A DNA stretch of 64,000 bases from Aphanothece sp. CMT-3BRIN-NPC111 (GTDB taxonomy: Bacteria > Cyanobacteriota > Cyanobacteriia > Cyanobacteriales > JAHHGU01). Position 1 is the first letter of the stretch. Each line of letters starts with the position of its first letter. The DNA is taken from contig JAHHGU010000004.1 of the NCBI GenBank assembly GCA_019359765.1, positions 1 through 64,000 on the forward strand. Direction: 5' to 3'. A program made the position numbers and the translations under genes. Below the pieces are notes generated by a model that was not told the DNA's origin, did not search any database, and was given only the letters and a program-made list of their open reading frames with translations. Of this stretch, positions 28,621 through 37,507 are shown in pieces.

Positions 28621-29988
28621 TTATTCTTTGGCACTACGGGCACAGCGAAACCCAGCCAAAATTTGGCGGACACCGGGATGATACCAGTTGCGGAAGCTAG
28701 AACGCAAAGCCCAAGGACGAGTCGCCCAGCTACCCCCTCTTAAAACGTAATGCTGTCCATCAAAATAAACCTTGGAATAACCAGGGTAAGGATAACTGGC
28801 AAAACCTTCGTAACCGTTGAACACACAAGATGTCCACTCCCAGACATTACCGAGAGTATCGTACAAACCATAAGCACTCTGTCCAGCTGGATAAGCGTCT
28901 ACCGGAGTTGTCTGCCTAATTGTATTGTCGTGATTGGACAGATGGACATCTGGTGTTGCTTCACCCCAAGGGTAGGCGCGGCGGTAAAGGGCGGTTGCGT
29001 CCCAGCTAGTAGCTTTTTCCCATTCTGCCTCTGTTGGCAGTCGCTTACCGGCAAATCGGGCATAAGCTTCTGCTTCGTACCAGCTGACACCACAGACAGG
29101 ATGGTTATCCCAATCTGGGACATCTGCCCAATATAAAGGTTGGTTAACAGGATTTTCCTGGAGCCATTTCCAGCCACTAGCAGACCACCAGTTAGGATTT
29201 TGATAGCCCCCTGCCTCCATAAAAACCCGGTACTGCCCGCAGGTTACAGGGTAACGGTCAATCCAATAAGTATCTAGGTAGCGCCGATGAATTAATCGCT
29301 CATTGTCTAAGGCGTCGATGGAGGCATTCCCTTGCTCAAACTCTCCTCCTGGGATCTGAATCATCTCGAAATCAGGTTGAGCGTTGAGGCTACCAACTTG
29401 CCAACTTTCGCGACTGGCAGATTTATCGGTAAATCTGGTATCCCCACTAAAATTCTGCGTAGACAGTTCCCTACCAACTGACCAACTTGGCCACCGTTGT
29501 AATTGCAACACAAAGGTGATGGTTTCACTGTGTTGACTTTCATGCTGAAGCAACCACCGCCAGAGGCGTTCTTGCTGATCTAAATCGGCTGTTTCCAGGT
29601 ACTTAAAAACTTGGGTTCTGACTGTATCCAGGTAATCGTGAATTACTTCTAGTGTCGGTAACTTGACTCGCTCTGCTTTGGGCAAACCATCAGCGACAAA
29701 TAGGCGACGGTATTCCGGGAACTGGGGCGGTAACATAGCACATCGTTCCAGCAGCCATAGAGCCTCTGTATAAGCAATATGACCCAGGTGCCAGCCTGCG
29801 GGACTGAATGCCGGATGAACCTGACGACAGAATGTGTCGTAGTTGATTTCTTCAAACAGCTTTAGAGTACCGATACGACAATGTTGCATCCACTGTTTGA
29901 GCTGTTGACGTCTCTCGTCGATAGAAACGCCATGAATCGCTTCTTGACTAAGCTGATTTGGTTCAGAGTTGATGAATTTGGATGTCAA
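28621..29988 (-). CDS. egtB: Hercynine oxygenase (sulfoxide synthase) EgtB
   Basis: Non-heme iron enzyme joining a thiol to hercynine in ergothioneine synthesis. It has an N-terminal DinB-like helical domain with iron-ligand histidines in WHLGHIAYTEALWL and HESQHSETITF, and a C-terminal FGE/SUMF1 sulfatase-modifying-factor-like domain (about 200-452) with PGGEFEQGN, RYPVTCGQYR, VSWYEAEAYARFAGKRLPTEAEWE and GNVWEWT. EgtB and EgtC overlap by 26 bases, so they are translationally coupled. The presence of egtC suggests gamma-glutamylcysteine as thiol donor, by analogy with mycobacteria. Confidence 0.9.
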   Translation of the reverse strand: MTSKFINSEPNQLSQEAIHGVSIDERRQQLKQWMQHCRIGTLKLFEEINYDTFCRQVHPAFSPAGWHLGHIAYTEALWLLERCAMLPPQFPEYRRLFVADGLPKAERVKLPTLEVIHDYLDTVRTQVFKYLETADLDQQERLWRWLLQHESQHSETITFVLQLQRWPSWSVGRELSTQNFSGDTRFTDKSASRESWQVGSLNAQPDFEMIQIPGGEFEQGNASIDALDNERLIHRRYLDTYWIDRYPVTCGQYRVFMEAGGYQNPNWWSASGWKWLQENPVNQPLYWADVPDWDNHPVCGVSWYEAEAYARFAGKRLPTEAEWEKATSWDATALYRRAYPWGEATPDVHLSNHDNTIRQTTPVDAYPAGQSAYGLYDTLGNVWEWTSCVFNGYEGFASYPYPGYSKVYFDGQHYVLRGGSWATRPWALRSSFRNWYHPGVRQILAGFRCARSAKE

Positions 29989-30751
29989 GGTCTTCTCCCA
30001 CGCTAATGATGCTATGTTCAGGGCAGCTAATCCAATTGCTGGTGAATAGTGGTTCGGAAGCGATGATCACAGCCTCTGGAAAAGCTGGATCGTCCCGTAA
30101 CCAATAAAGGGAGGGGGCTTGTACGCCATGCGCGAAGCGGCTGGCGACAAGGCGATGCCCATCACTGATGATGATGTTTGCCGAGAAGTCCACCTGATAG
30201 GACTGAGCTAACTGTGCCAGGATCATCAATGTGTTGTGCAATGCTTTTTCTAGAGTAATATCTGGGTCAGTCTCCCACTGGTTAATCAGCAAAGCAAAAA
30301 TATGTTCGGAATCGGTGGTGCCGTCGATTGATTGGTATATGCGATCGCTGAGGCGATCGCGTATCGGCCTGTATAGCGTCTCCCGAAAGTTTCTAATCAA
30401 GCCATTGTGAGTGAATAAAATACGCCCATTACGAAACGGATGAGAGTTATTTAAATCCACCCCCTGACCAGAAGTAGCACTACGGATATTGGCGATTACA
30501 CACCCTGACTCAATATATCGGCTGAGGTTGGGGAGGTTAACATCGTTCCAGATGGGCAGCAAATTTTTGTAGGTAAAGGGATCACTATCCCTTTGAGCGT
30601 GGTACCAGCCGATACCAAAACCGTCAGCGTTAACAACTCCAGAAGTCATTTCGCGAGGTTGATAGCTCTGGACAATCAGCGAGTGTTCCGGTTTGTATAA
30701 CAGATGGTCCAGTAAAATCGGTGAACCAAGGTAGCCAAGTAAACGGCACAT
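29963..30751 (-). CDS. egtC: Gamma-glutamyl-hercynylcysteine sulfoxide hydrolase
   Basis: Class II (Ntn) glutamine-amidotransferase-fold hydrolase that removes the glutamate from the EgtB product. The catalytic Cys2 (MCRLLGYLG) is exposed after Met removal. Further motifs are NADGFGIGWY, NIRSATSGQ, SHPFRNGRILFTHNGLIRNFR and GTTDSEHIFALL. At 262 residues it is full length. First gene of the operon; an 8-8-8 inverted repeat lies 18 bases upstream of its ATG. The C-S lyase step (EgtE) is not encoded in this window. Confidence 0.9.
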   Translation of the reverse strand: MCRLLGYLGSPILLDHLLYKPEHSLIVQSYQPREMTSGVVNADGFGIGWYHAQRDSDPFTYKNLLPIWNDVNLPNLSRYIESGCVIANIRSATSGQGVDLNNSHPFRNGRILFTHNGLIRNFRETLYRPIRDRLSDRIYQSIDGTTDSEHIFALLINQWETDPDITLEKALHNTLMILAQLAQSYQVDFSANIIISDGHRLVASRFAHGVQAPSLYWLRDDPAFPEAVIIASEPLFTSNWISCPEHSIISVGEDLDIQIHQL

Positions 30752-30768
30752 TAGGAAACAATGTCCTT

Positions 30769-30792
30769 AACAATACTTCATATTGTATTGTT
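30769..30792 (-). promoter_or_regulatory. Operator-like dyad upstream of the egt operon
   Basis: AACAATAC-N8-GTATTGTT, a perfect inverted repeat with an 8-base spacer, 18 bases before the egtC start codon. Position and symmetry suit a repressor site. The regulator is not known. The rest of the gap to 31075 shows nothing else clear. Confidence 0.45.
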
Positions 30793-31075
30793 CTAATCGC
30801 CGGGTATGGGATTGTAGAGGCAACACTAGACAACATCGGCAACAGCTGCTAGATGCTGTGGCAGGGAGTTAATGCTTAATGGTTTAGCTGTCATCAGCAG
30901 TTTAATGCCGTCTCGCGGCAACACGGCTGCCGAAATGCCGCAATTATCAAAATAATATTTTCTCCTAACCCATAACTACTAACTACTAACAATCTCAACA
31001 ATAAAGATCGCTTTCCAAATGCCCAAAGTATAATATTACTACCCCTGATCACTTCTTGTTAAGCAGGTGAAATTT

Positions 31076-31816
31076 ATGAAGGCTTCTGAAATTAAGACTA
31101 TAAGCATCCCTATCAAAGCTCTTATTTTAGGGCTTTATGTTGCTGGTGGAAGTGTATTAGCTCAGACCTTACCTCTAACCCGTAATCTCATTCCTTTTAA
31201 CTCGGTTGCAGGCGAACAGTTATTAATTGAAAGCAAAGCTAGGCAGGACTACTGGCCTCTGAGTATGCAGTTTGTCACCCAGAATAACCAAGCCTATTGT
31301 GGGGTTGCTAGTAGCGTCATGGTGCTTAATGCGTTGTCAATTCCTGCACCTGAAGCCCCGCAGTACGCGCCCTTTCATATGTTTACTCAGGAGAACTTTT
31401 TTAACAACGAACAAACTAAAAAAGTTGTAAGCCCTGATGTGGTTTCTCGTAAAGGCATGACCCTAAATCAGTTAGGTCAACTATTAGAAAGCTACTCTGT
31501 CAAAGCGAAGGTTTACCACAGTGCAGACAGCAGCATAGAAGAATTTCGACAGCTGGCGGTAGATAATTTGAAAGAACCTGGTAACTTTATCTTAGTTAAC
31601 TACTTACGTAAAGCCATTGGTCAGGAGAAAGGAGGGCATATTTCCCCCATAGCTGCCTACAACCAGCAGACAGATCGCTTTTTAATTTTAGACGTTTCAC
31701 GCTATAAGTATCCGCCAGTATGGGTGACAGCAACCGACCTTTGGCAAGCAATGGCAACATTGGATTCAGATTCAGGTAAAACAAGAGGGTTTGTCTTGGT
31801 GAATAGGGGAAAATAA
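31076..31816 (+). CDS. Phytochelatin-synthase-like cysteine peptidase
   Basis: Single-domain member of the PCS family (papain-like gamma-glutamylcysteine dipeptidyl transpeptidase). The catalytic triad is visible: Cys in NQAYCGVASSVMVLNAL (about residue 75), His in EKGGHISPIAAY, and Asp in LILDVSRYKYPPVWV. A signal peptide occupies about residues 1-30 (LILGLYVAGGSVLAQ), so it is probably periplasmic. Short bacterial forms in cyanobacteria mainly cleave glycine from glutathione to give gamma-glutamylcysteine. ATG 31076 is chosen because AGGTGA lies six bases upstream. Divergent from the ergothioneine operon. Confidence 0.88.
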   Translation: MKASEIKTISIPIKALILGLYVAGGSVLAQTLPLTRNLIPFNSVAGEQLLIESKARQDYWPLSMQFVTQNNQAYCGVASSVMVLNALSIPAPEAPQYAPFHMFTQENFFNNEQTKKVVSPDVVSRKGMTLNQLGQLLESYSVKAKVYHSADSSIEEFRQLAVDNLKEPGNFILVNYLRKAIGQEKGGHISPIAAYNQQTDRFLILDVSRYKYPPVWVTATDLWQAMATLDSDSGKTRGFVLVNRGK

Positions 31817-31967
31817 TATAGCAATGTCCAAGACATTCCCCATGATAATAAAGGTTTCCAGCTATTTTTTTTCCTGAAACTTTCTTGCCCAGCTATCAGG
31901 CGGAATTAGTTTGGGTGAAACAACAATGTTTTTGCCAGAAGTCTCTTAATTTGGAGCGCCTGTTGTT

Positions 31968-32579
31968 CTAGGGTTGTACTATTACGGGGGTATCTACAGA
32001 CACCTTCTCAAATAAAGCAAGGATATCTCTATTACGCATTCGTACACAGCCGTGGGAAACTGCCTGTCCCACTAAGTTTTCCTGAGGGGTGCCATGAAGC
32101 CCAATTTGATTGTTCCCATCTGTCCAAAAGGCAATCCACCTAACTCCTAAAGGATTATCTGGTCCCGGAGGAATGATCTTCCCGGAAAATGGATGCTGCC
32201 AAGCTGGATCGCGTTGCATATCTATAACTTTAAAGGTGCCTGTAGGTGTCTCCCACCCCGCCTTACCAACACCAATGGGGTAACTTACTTGCACATTATT
32301 ACCCTGATAGAGATAGACTCGGCGATCGCTCAGCTTAATAACCAAACGAGTATCCTGAGCGTTACTAGCTGGGGATTTTTCCTCAAACGGAAGAAATGGG
32401 CCGGGTTCCTCAATAGGAGGCAATTTCATCACGGGCTTGGCATTGCTGGTAGCTGCCCCCATATTCGTGGGAGTAGAAGCCGCAGCCTGGCGCTGAACTG
32501 GAAGTAGTAAAGTTGCTGCACTCAAGCCAAGCAGCATCAAGCTTCTAGATAGCGATGTTCTTTTCGCGCTTGCTGTCAT
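31968..32579 (-). CDS. L,D-transpeptidase (YkuD domain)
   Basis: Periplasmic peptidoglycan cross-linking or modifying enzyme. A signal peptide (about residues 1-35) precedes a Pro/Glu-rich linker, then the YkuD domain (about 78-203): LVIKLSDRRVYLYQG, TPTGTFKV and the catalytic HGTPQE...VSHGCVRM with the nucleophile Cys. At 203 residues it is a minimal single-domain form without a LysM or SH3 repeat. ATG start. Monocistronic. Confidence 0.9.
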   Translation of the reverse strand: MTASAKRTSLSRSLMLLGLSAATLLLPVQRQAAASTPTNMGAATSNAKPVMKLPPIEEPGPFLPFEEKSPASNAQDTRLVIKLSDRRVYLYQGNNVQVSYPIGVGKAGWETPTGTFKVIDMQRDPAWQHPFSGKIIPPGPDNPLGVRWIAFWTDGNNQIGLHGTPQENLVGQAVSHGCVRMRNRDILALFEKVSVDTPVIVQP

Positions 32580-33011
32580 CTCTCATCCTTATTTAGAGTT
32601 CAGATCTTTATCTGTTAACCGGCAGAACTTTAGAATATTTCAATATGTTTATTATCTGCCATTATATAAAAATAATATCCTATTCTTGAGCTGTTGACTG
32701 GTAGTTGGTTTCTTGGTTTTCGGCGCTCTTAAATATAAAGGATTTCTATAGGAATGTTAAAAATACTATTCTACAACTAATAACTAATATTTTAGTTAAG
32801 AATTCAGCTCAGATATGCTGGTGAGATATTACCTGAAATCTTACATCTTTAGGTAGATTGCTTCCCTATAATAAGTGCTTATTTAGGTAGATTGCCTTTA
32901 TTGAATAAGTGCTTATGATTGGGAGAAGTTCAGGATTTATGGAAAGCCTGCCCACCAGGACTCAATCGACTGGTTGAACTCTTTAAAAAATCTTATCCAA
33001 GTGAGGTTGTC
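32580..33011. repeat. Gene-free region with two tandem 34-bp repeats
   Basis: At 32848-32882 and 32882-32916 the unit TTTAGGTAGATTGC-N8-AATAAGTGCTTAT occurs twice, with period 34. The 14-base segment AATAAGTGCTTATT is an inverted repeat (AATAAG/CTTATT). They lie about 95-165 bases before the secreted-protein gene, so they may be operators. No gene recognised in the rest. Confidence 0.6.
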
Positions 33012-33815
33012 ATGCGTCTTCAAATGAAACTATTAGCAGGTACGACTCTGTCAGTATTGCTCTCTACCTTATCACTGTATCCAGCGATGGCTCAATCTGG
33101 TCAAACAACCCAGGGACAGTCAACAATGGAGATGAATAACTCTCAGACGATCAGAGGCACTGTCAGAGAAGTGTTCGGCAATGTAGTTAGGGTTGACGTA
33201 CCTAACAGCGGATTTCAAGATATTCTTCTTAGCCAATATAACATGGAACGGCTGAACCTGCGGCCGGGAGCGGAAATCATCGTGACCATGAATAGATACG
33301 GTGGTGTATCTACCGTAGCATTGGCAAATGGTGATACTACTTCTACTTCGACCGCGATGATGAATGGGACAGGACAGACTTCTAATTCAACTACAATGAT
33401 GAATGGGACAGGACAAACTTCCACTTCGATCACCACCAATAACGTCAATACGACGACTAATCAAACTATCAGGGGTAGGATCACAAGTATTACCGGGGAT
33501 GTGGTAACACTTAGCTTGGTCGGCGGCGGTACCAGAGATGTCACACTTAATCGAGCGGAAATAGGCAGCCTGAACCTACAGCCTGGATCGGACATTGTTG
33601 TAATGATGGCGAATGACGGTAGTATGAGAGTTGCATTAGCAAGTGATGTGCAACAGACTACTTCTTCGACTACCACTCGCTACGAGCTGACACGGGAGCA
33701 AGAAACTGTTATTCAACCTACACAGACAGGTGTAGTACAAGAACAGACATCTACTTCAACCAGGACTACTACAACTCCCGCTGTACGGAATGCACCAGTA
33801 AGAGCGTTGTGGTAA
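33012..33815 (+). CDS. Secreted protein with two repeated beta domains, unknown function
   Basis: A signal peptide (about 26 residues, cleaved after PAMA) is followed by two roughly 60-residue domains of the same pattern: TIRGTVREVFGNVVRVDV...LNLRPGAEIIVTM and TIRGRITSITGDVVTLSL...LNLQPGSDIVVMM, an OB/KOW-like beta fold. They are joined by a linker with the direct repeat TAMMNGTGQTS/TTMMNGTGQTS. A Thr/Ser-rich tail ends the protein. ATG 33012 is chosen over an upstream TTG because GAGGT lies about five bases before it. Periplasmic or surface location; function unknown. Confidence 0.65.
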   Translation: MRLQMKLLAGTTLSVLLSTLSLYPAMAQSGQTTQGQSTMEMNNSQTIRGTVREVFGNVVRVDVPNSGFQDILLSQYNMERLNLRPGAEIIVTMNRYGGVSTVALANGDTTSTSTAMMNGTGQTSNSTTMMNGTGQTSTSITTNNVNTTTNQTIRGRITSITGDVVTLSLVGGGTRDVTLNRAEIGSLNLQPGSDIVVMMANDGSMRVALASDVQQTTSSTTTRYELTREQETVIQPTQTGVVQEQTSTSTRTTTTPAVRNAPVRALW

Positions 33816-33969
33816 ATTGAGCCGCACTCTTTTTCAATAAAGGTGAAGTGTAGTAAAGAAAGTGATGCTGTCGGCTTAAACAATGGCATCACTTTCTTTG
33901 CATTCATGTATTAGTTATTAAAAATAATATAGAAGCTCTCTGAAGCAGAGACCTTATCTTTTCAACTAA

Positions 33970-34053
33970 TATTATGTCCGCTTAAACACTTACGATATGC
34001 GTAGGTTGGGTTGAGGCACGAAACCCAACATTACTAATCAATCGGACATGATA
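33970..34053. repeat. Dispersed repeat family 2, copy 2, with terminal inverted repeat
   Basis: Ends TATTATGTCCG and CGGACATGATA form an inverted repeat with one mismatch around a core TTGGGTT...AACCCAA. It shares the right end and core with the copies at 9685 and 63440. The gap 33816-34279 otherwise contains no recognised gene. Confidence 0.6.
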
Positions 34054-34279
34054 TAACATAATTTCCTTTTTTATTTAAGTGTAAAAAATATTACCGTCAC
34101 TTATCTTCGCCCGCTCCCGTTATCCTCCTGTAATTTCGGGTAACTATACCCAGGATAATTCCTATAAATACACCTAGGTAGGGTATAATCTCCCCCAGTC
34201 TTTGTATTTGAATCACTGCAAAGACGCGCTTGAGCCAGGTCTTCTGCCTAATTGGTGTTGCGATAGTAAGGATGTGGGT

Positions 34280-35623
34280 GTGGGAATCAAACTGATAGAC
34301 AGAATGCGGCTAAGTATGGCAGTATCCGCTGCAAAAACGGTTACATCATTGATTCGCTTATTGCGTATAGGAGCAGGTAGCGTTCTCCCAGGTACAGTTG
34401 CCGATCGCATTCAGCCTCAGATGCTGTCGTTGCTGTGTCGTCAGGTTAAGTACGGCGTGATCATCATTGCTGGTACAAATGGCAAAACCACAACGTCTCT
34501 GCTGTTGCGTACAATGCTAGAGCGCCATGACCGACGCATTGCTCACAACGACACAGGTGCAAATCTGGAAAATGGCTTAATTACAGCGCTGCTCGATAAT
34601 ACGGATCTCGCCGGGAACCTGAACGCTGACTACGCGATTCTGGAGGTGGATGAAAATGTACTGCCGAAGGTTTTGCCTAAGATACAACCTAAATACATTT
34701 TGTGTTTGAATTTGTTTCGCGACCAGCTCGACAGATACGGAGAAGTTGATACCATTAGCCAGCGTTGGCAAGGAGTCATAGCCCAGCTGCCGTCGGAAAC
34801 AGCCGTAATATTAAATGGTGACGATCCCACTCTGTCACACCTAGGTCAGCAGCTGCCCCAGCGTGTTTTATTCTTTGGTCTGAGTGAGCCTGAGCAGTAT
34901 CTTGAAGAAATTCCCCATGCAGTAGACTCGATTTATTGCCCTAAATGCGGTCATCCACTGGAATATGAGGGCGTCTATCTATCACATCAGGGTGATTTTC
35001 ATTGTCCCAGTTGCGGTTTTACTAAGAGCAAACTGGATATTGATAGTCGAGAATGGCCCCAAGTTCTTATTGGAATTTACAACAAATACAACACCCTGGC
35101 AGCTGTGTTAGCGGCTCAACAGATTGGGATTGATCAGGGTACTATTCTGGACACGATCAAAAACTTCCAGGCTGCTTTTGGGCGTGCTGAGGAGTTGCAC
35201 GTTGGCGGAAAACACGTGCGGATTCTTTTATCTAAAAATCCCGTAGGGATGAATGAAACTATCCGGGCAGTTAACCAAATTAAGGAAGCGGGTAAGGCGT
35301 CCACAACCCTGATGGTGCTGAATGACCAGACGCCGGATGGCACAGATGTATCCTGGATTTGGGATGTGGATACAGAAAAATTAGTGGCCTTGGGCGGGAC
35401 TTTGGTTGTGAGTGGCGATCGCGTTTACGATATGGCTCTACGACTACGCTACAGCCAGATGGAGGGCGATCAAGCTACAAAATTGATTGTTAAAGAAGAT
35501 TTACAGGAGGCGATCGCCACCGCCCTAGAACACACCGCCGCTGATGAAACCCTGCACATAGTGCCCACCTACTCAGCCATGCTAGAAGTACGGGAATTAC
35601 TGACCGGTCGGAAAATTTTGTAA
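34280..35623 (+). CDS. murT: Lipid II isoglutaminyl synthase subunit MurT
   Basis: Mur-ligase family protein with a DUF1727 C-terminal domain. With GatD it amidates the alpha-carboxyl of D-glutamate in lipid II. The ATP site is GTNGKTTTS (about residue 64). A four-cysteine zinc ribbon (CPKCGHPLEYEG...CPSCGF) is inserted in the central domain, as in MurT of Gram-positives. The frame is open from a TTG at 34202; GTG 34280 with AAGGA seven bases upstream, or ATG 34304/34316, are likelier starts. First gene of a four-gene same-strand group. Confidence 0.85.
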   Translation: MGIKLIDRMRLSMAVSAAKTVTSLIRLLRIGAGSVLPGTVADRIQPQMLSLLCRQVKYGVIIIAGTNGKTTTSLLLRTMLERHDRRIAHNDTGANLENGLITALLDNTDLAGNLNADYAILEVDENVLPKVLPKIQPKYILCLNLFRDQLDRYGEVDTISQRWQGVIAQLPSETAVILNGDDPTLSHLGQQLPQRVLFFGLSEPEQYLEEIPHAVDSIYCPKCGHPLEYEGVYLSHQGDFHCPSCGFTKSKLDIDSREWPQVLIGIYNKYNTLAAVLAAQQIGIDQGTILDTIKNFQAAFGRAEELHVGGKHVRILLSKNPVGMNETIRAVNQIKEAGKASTTLMVLNDQTPDGTDVSWIWDVDTEKLVALGGTLVVSGDRVYDMALRLRYSQMEGDQATKLIVKEDLQEAIATALEHTAADETLHIVPTYSAMLEVRELLTGRKIL

Positions 35624-35660
35624 GCCATTAGTGAGAGGTTATTTGAGAGGTAAACCCAGC

Positions 35661-36038
35661 ATGACACACGTATTACTGGTAGATGATGAAGACGCATTAC
35701 GCGACAGTCTCACCTATTCTTTAGTCAAAGAAGGCTATCAGGTAACGACGGCGGCAGATGGTCATACGGCACTCAAGATGTTTCACAAGCAGGTGCCGGA
35801 CATAATTATTTTAGACTGGATGCTACCAGAAATAGATGGCATGGAAATCTGCTGGCGAATTAGGGCATTTTCAGAAGTACCTATCTTGATGCTGACAGCA
35901 AAAGACCAGGACATTGACAAAGTTTGGGGCTTAGAAGCGGGAGCAGATGACTATATCACCAAGCCGTTCAACACTCGCGAACTTCTAGCACGAATAAAAT
36001 CTGTTTTACGCCGTCGCGCTGCTGCTCAAAAGCCTTGA
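35661..36038 (+). CDS. Single-domain OmpR-type response regulator
   Basis: A 125-residue protein holding one receiver domain of OmpR/PhoB type: DDEDALRDSL acidic pair, phospho-Asp in IIILDWMLPEIDG, Thr in LMLTAKD, Lys in DYITKPF. The sequence stops at LLARIKSVLRRRAAAQKP, which is exactly the linker where a winged-helix DNA-binding domain normally follows, so the output domain is missing. It overlaps the histidine kinase by four bases (TTGA). ATG 35661 has GAGAGG upstream. It may act by protein contact or phosphotransfer, or be a truncated gene. Confidence 0.85.
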   Translation: MTHVLLVDDEDALRDSLTYSLVKEGYQVTTAADGHTALKMFHKQVPDIIILDWMLPEIDGMEICWRIRAFSEVPILMLTAKDQDIDKVWGLEAGADDYITKPFNTRELLARIKSVLRRRAAAQKP

Positions 36039-37450
36039 ATCGCTTCAAATGGAATTCGATTTATCGAAAACTTTTAGTTACTTACCTAGCGCTCACAGCA
36101 CTAGGGACATCTATCTTGGCAGCCTATATCTTATGGTCTTTCCATGGCTATTTCATAAGGACGAGACAGGATGATTTAAATGCTTGGACGACTGCTTTAA
36201 GCGAGAGCGTAGCTGACGCACTAGAGAAAAATGATGTCCAGCGAGTAGACCTGCTAGTGCAACGCTATGGGGTACCAGAAACAATAACTCTGCGCGTCTT
36301 TGGGCCAGATGGTCGCCTGTTGTCCACTTCCTCCCCTGAGCAAGATCGGCAGATAAAGGAGTGGTTAAATATTCCTGGCGTCAGGGAAGCCCTACAAAAT
36401 CAGCGAGTGCAAGGGTTTGCCAAAGGTGTAGTGTTAAATGATGACAGGGTGTACGCAGCACAACCGATATCCCGTAACGGTCGTTTGCTTGGTGTCCTGC
36501 GGATGTCGATAACGCTTGAACAATTCCAGAGCCAGTTTCGCCGAGTCATTTTCACAGTTCTAGGCGCACTCATCCTGACATTGTTACTCTGTGCGCTGAT
36601 TAGCGAACAGCTTGCACGCAATATTGCCAGACCTATTAAGGCAATGCGTAACTTCGCTATCCAGGTGGGAAATGGTCATTTAGGTGAGAAGCTGAACATA
36701 AGTCAAAACGATGAGCTAGGTCAACTAGCAATTGAGTTGAACCGCATGAGCGAACGGCTGGCTTCATTGGATAAGGAGCGGCGGGCATTCCTGGCTAATG
36801 TTTCTCACGAGCTGCGTACTCCTGTGAGCAACGTCGTTGTTACACTGGAGGCACTGGAGAGCGGAGCCGATGAGGAACCGACGCTACGGAGTCGCTTCAT
36901 TCAAACGGCGCTGGAGGAGACAAAGCGCCTATCGCGGCTAATTAAGGATTTGTTGGATCTAGGACGACTAGAAGCGGGTGTAACGCTACTAGAGAAGCAG
37001 CCCATAAGCGTGCGAGACTTGAGCAATCGTGCTGGAAGAGCAATGGAATCTCGGATGCTATCTAAGGGTGTGGGACTGAGCATTGATATTCCTGACGTTC
37101 AGCTACAGGGCGATCCAGAGCGTCTCTTGCAAGCCTTTTTGAATGTACTGGACAACGCGATTAAGCACTCGCTGCCAAATTCTCAGGTCTTTGTCTCTGG
37201 ACTTATAGAAGGTGTTTATATTGTTGTGCAAATCCAAGATCAGGGGCTTGGGATTAGCGATCGCGATCTGCCACACATTTTTGAACAATTTTATACAGGC
37301 GATCGCTCGCGTCAAGGCAGTAGCACTGGCTTGGGTCTGGCTATTGCGCGCAGAATTGTGGAAGCACATGGCGGAAGTATCGCCGCTAGCAGCACTGTTG
37401 GCAAGGGAGCAACATTTACTATCCGTCTGCCGCGCTACAGTCCCTCTTGA
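36035..37450 (+). CDS. Sensor histidine kinase (HAMP-HisKA-HATPase)
   Basis: Membrane sensor with TM1 near residues 13-36, an extracytoplasmic loop of about 125 residues, TM2 near 166-187, HAMP, HisKA with phospho-His in FLANVSHELRTPVSN (about 257), and HATPase with NVLDNAIKHS, IQDQGLGISD and STGLGLAIARRIVEAHGGS. Start is TTG overlapping the receiver stop. Its partner is the single receiver upstream. The pair sits between murT and gatD, so it may sense cell-wall state, but the stimulus is not evident. Confidence 0.9.
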   Translation: MNRFKWNSIYRKLLVTYLALTALGTSILAAYILWSFHGYFIRTRQDDLNAWTTALSESVADALEKNDVQRVDLLVQRYGVPETITLRVFGPDGRLLSTSSPEQDRQIKEWLNIPGVREALQNQRVQGFAKGVVLNDDRVYAAQPISRNGRLLGVLRMSITLEQFQSQFRRVIFTVLGALILTLLLCALISEQLARNIARPIKAMRNFAIQVGNGHLGEKLNISQNDELGQLAIELNRMSERLASLDKERRAFLANVSHELRTPVSNVVVTLEALESGADEEPTLRSRFIQTALEETKRLSRLIKDLLDLGRLEAGVTLLEKQPISVRDLSNRAGRAMESRMLSKGVGLSIDIPDVQLQGDPERLLQAFLNVLDNAIKHSLPNSQVFVSGLIEGVYIVVQIQDQGLGISDRDLPHIFEQFYTGDRSRQGSSTGLGLAIARRIVEAHGGSIAASSTVGKGATFTIRLPRYSPS

Positions 37451-37507
37451 TTTTCTAGAGGTAATAGGTAAAATCACACTTGACCCATCACCCATTACCG
37501 ATCACCA

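Noticed and set aside
32848..32916. Tandem repeats as a CRISPR array
   Set aside because: Only two units, the 8-base centres are too short for spacers, and no cas gene is present.
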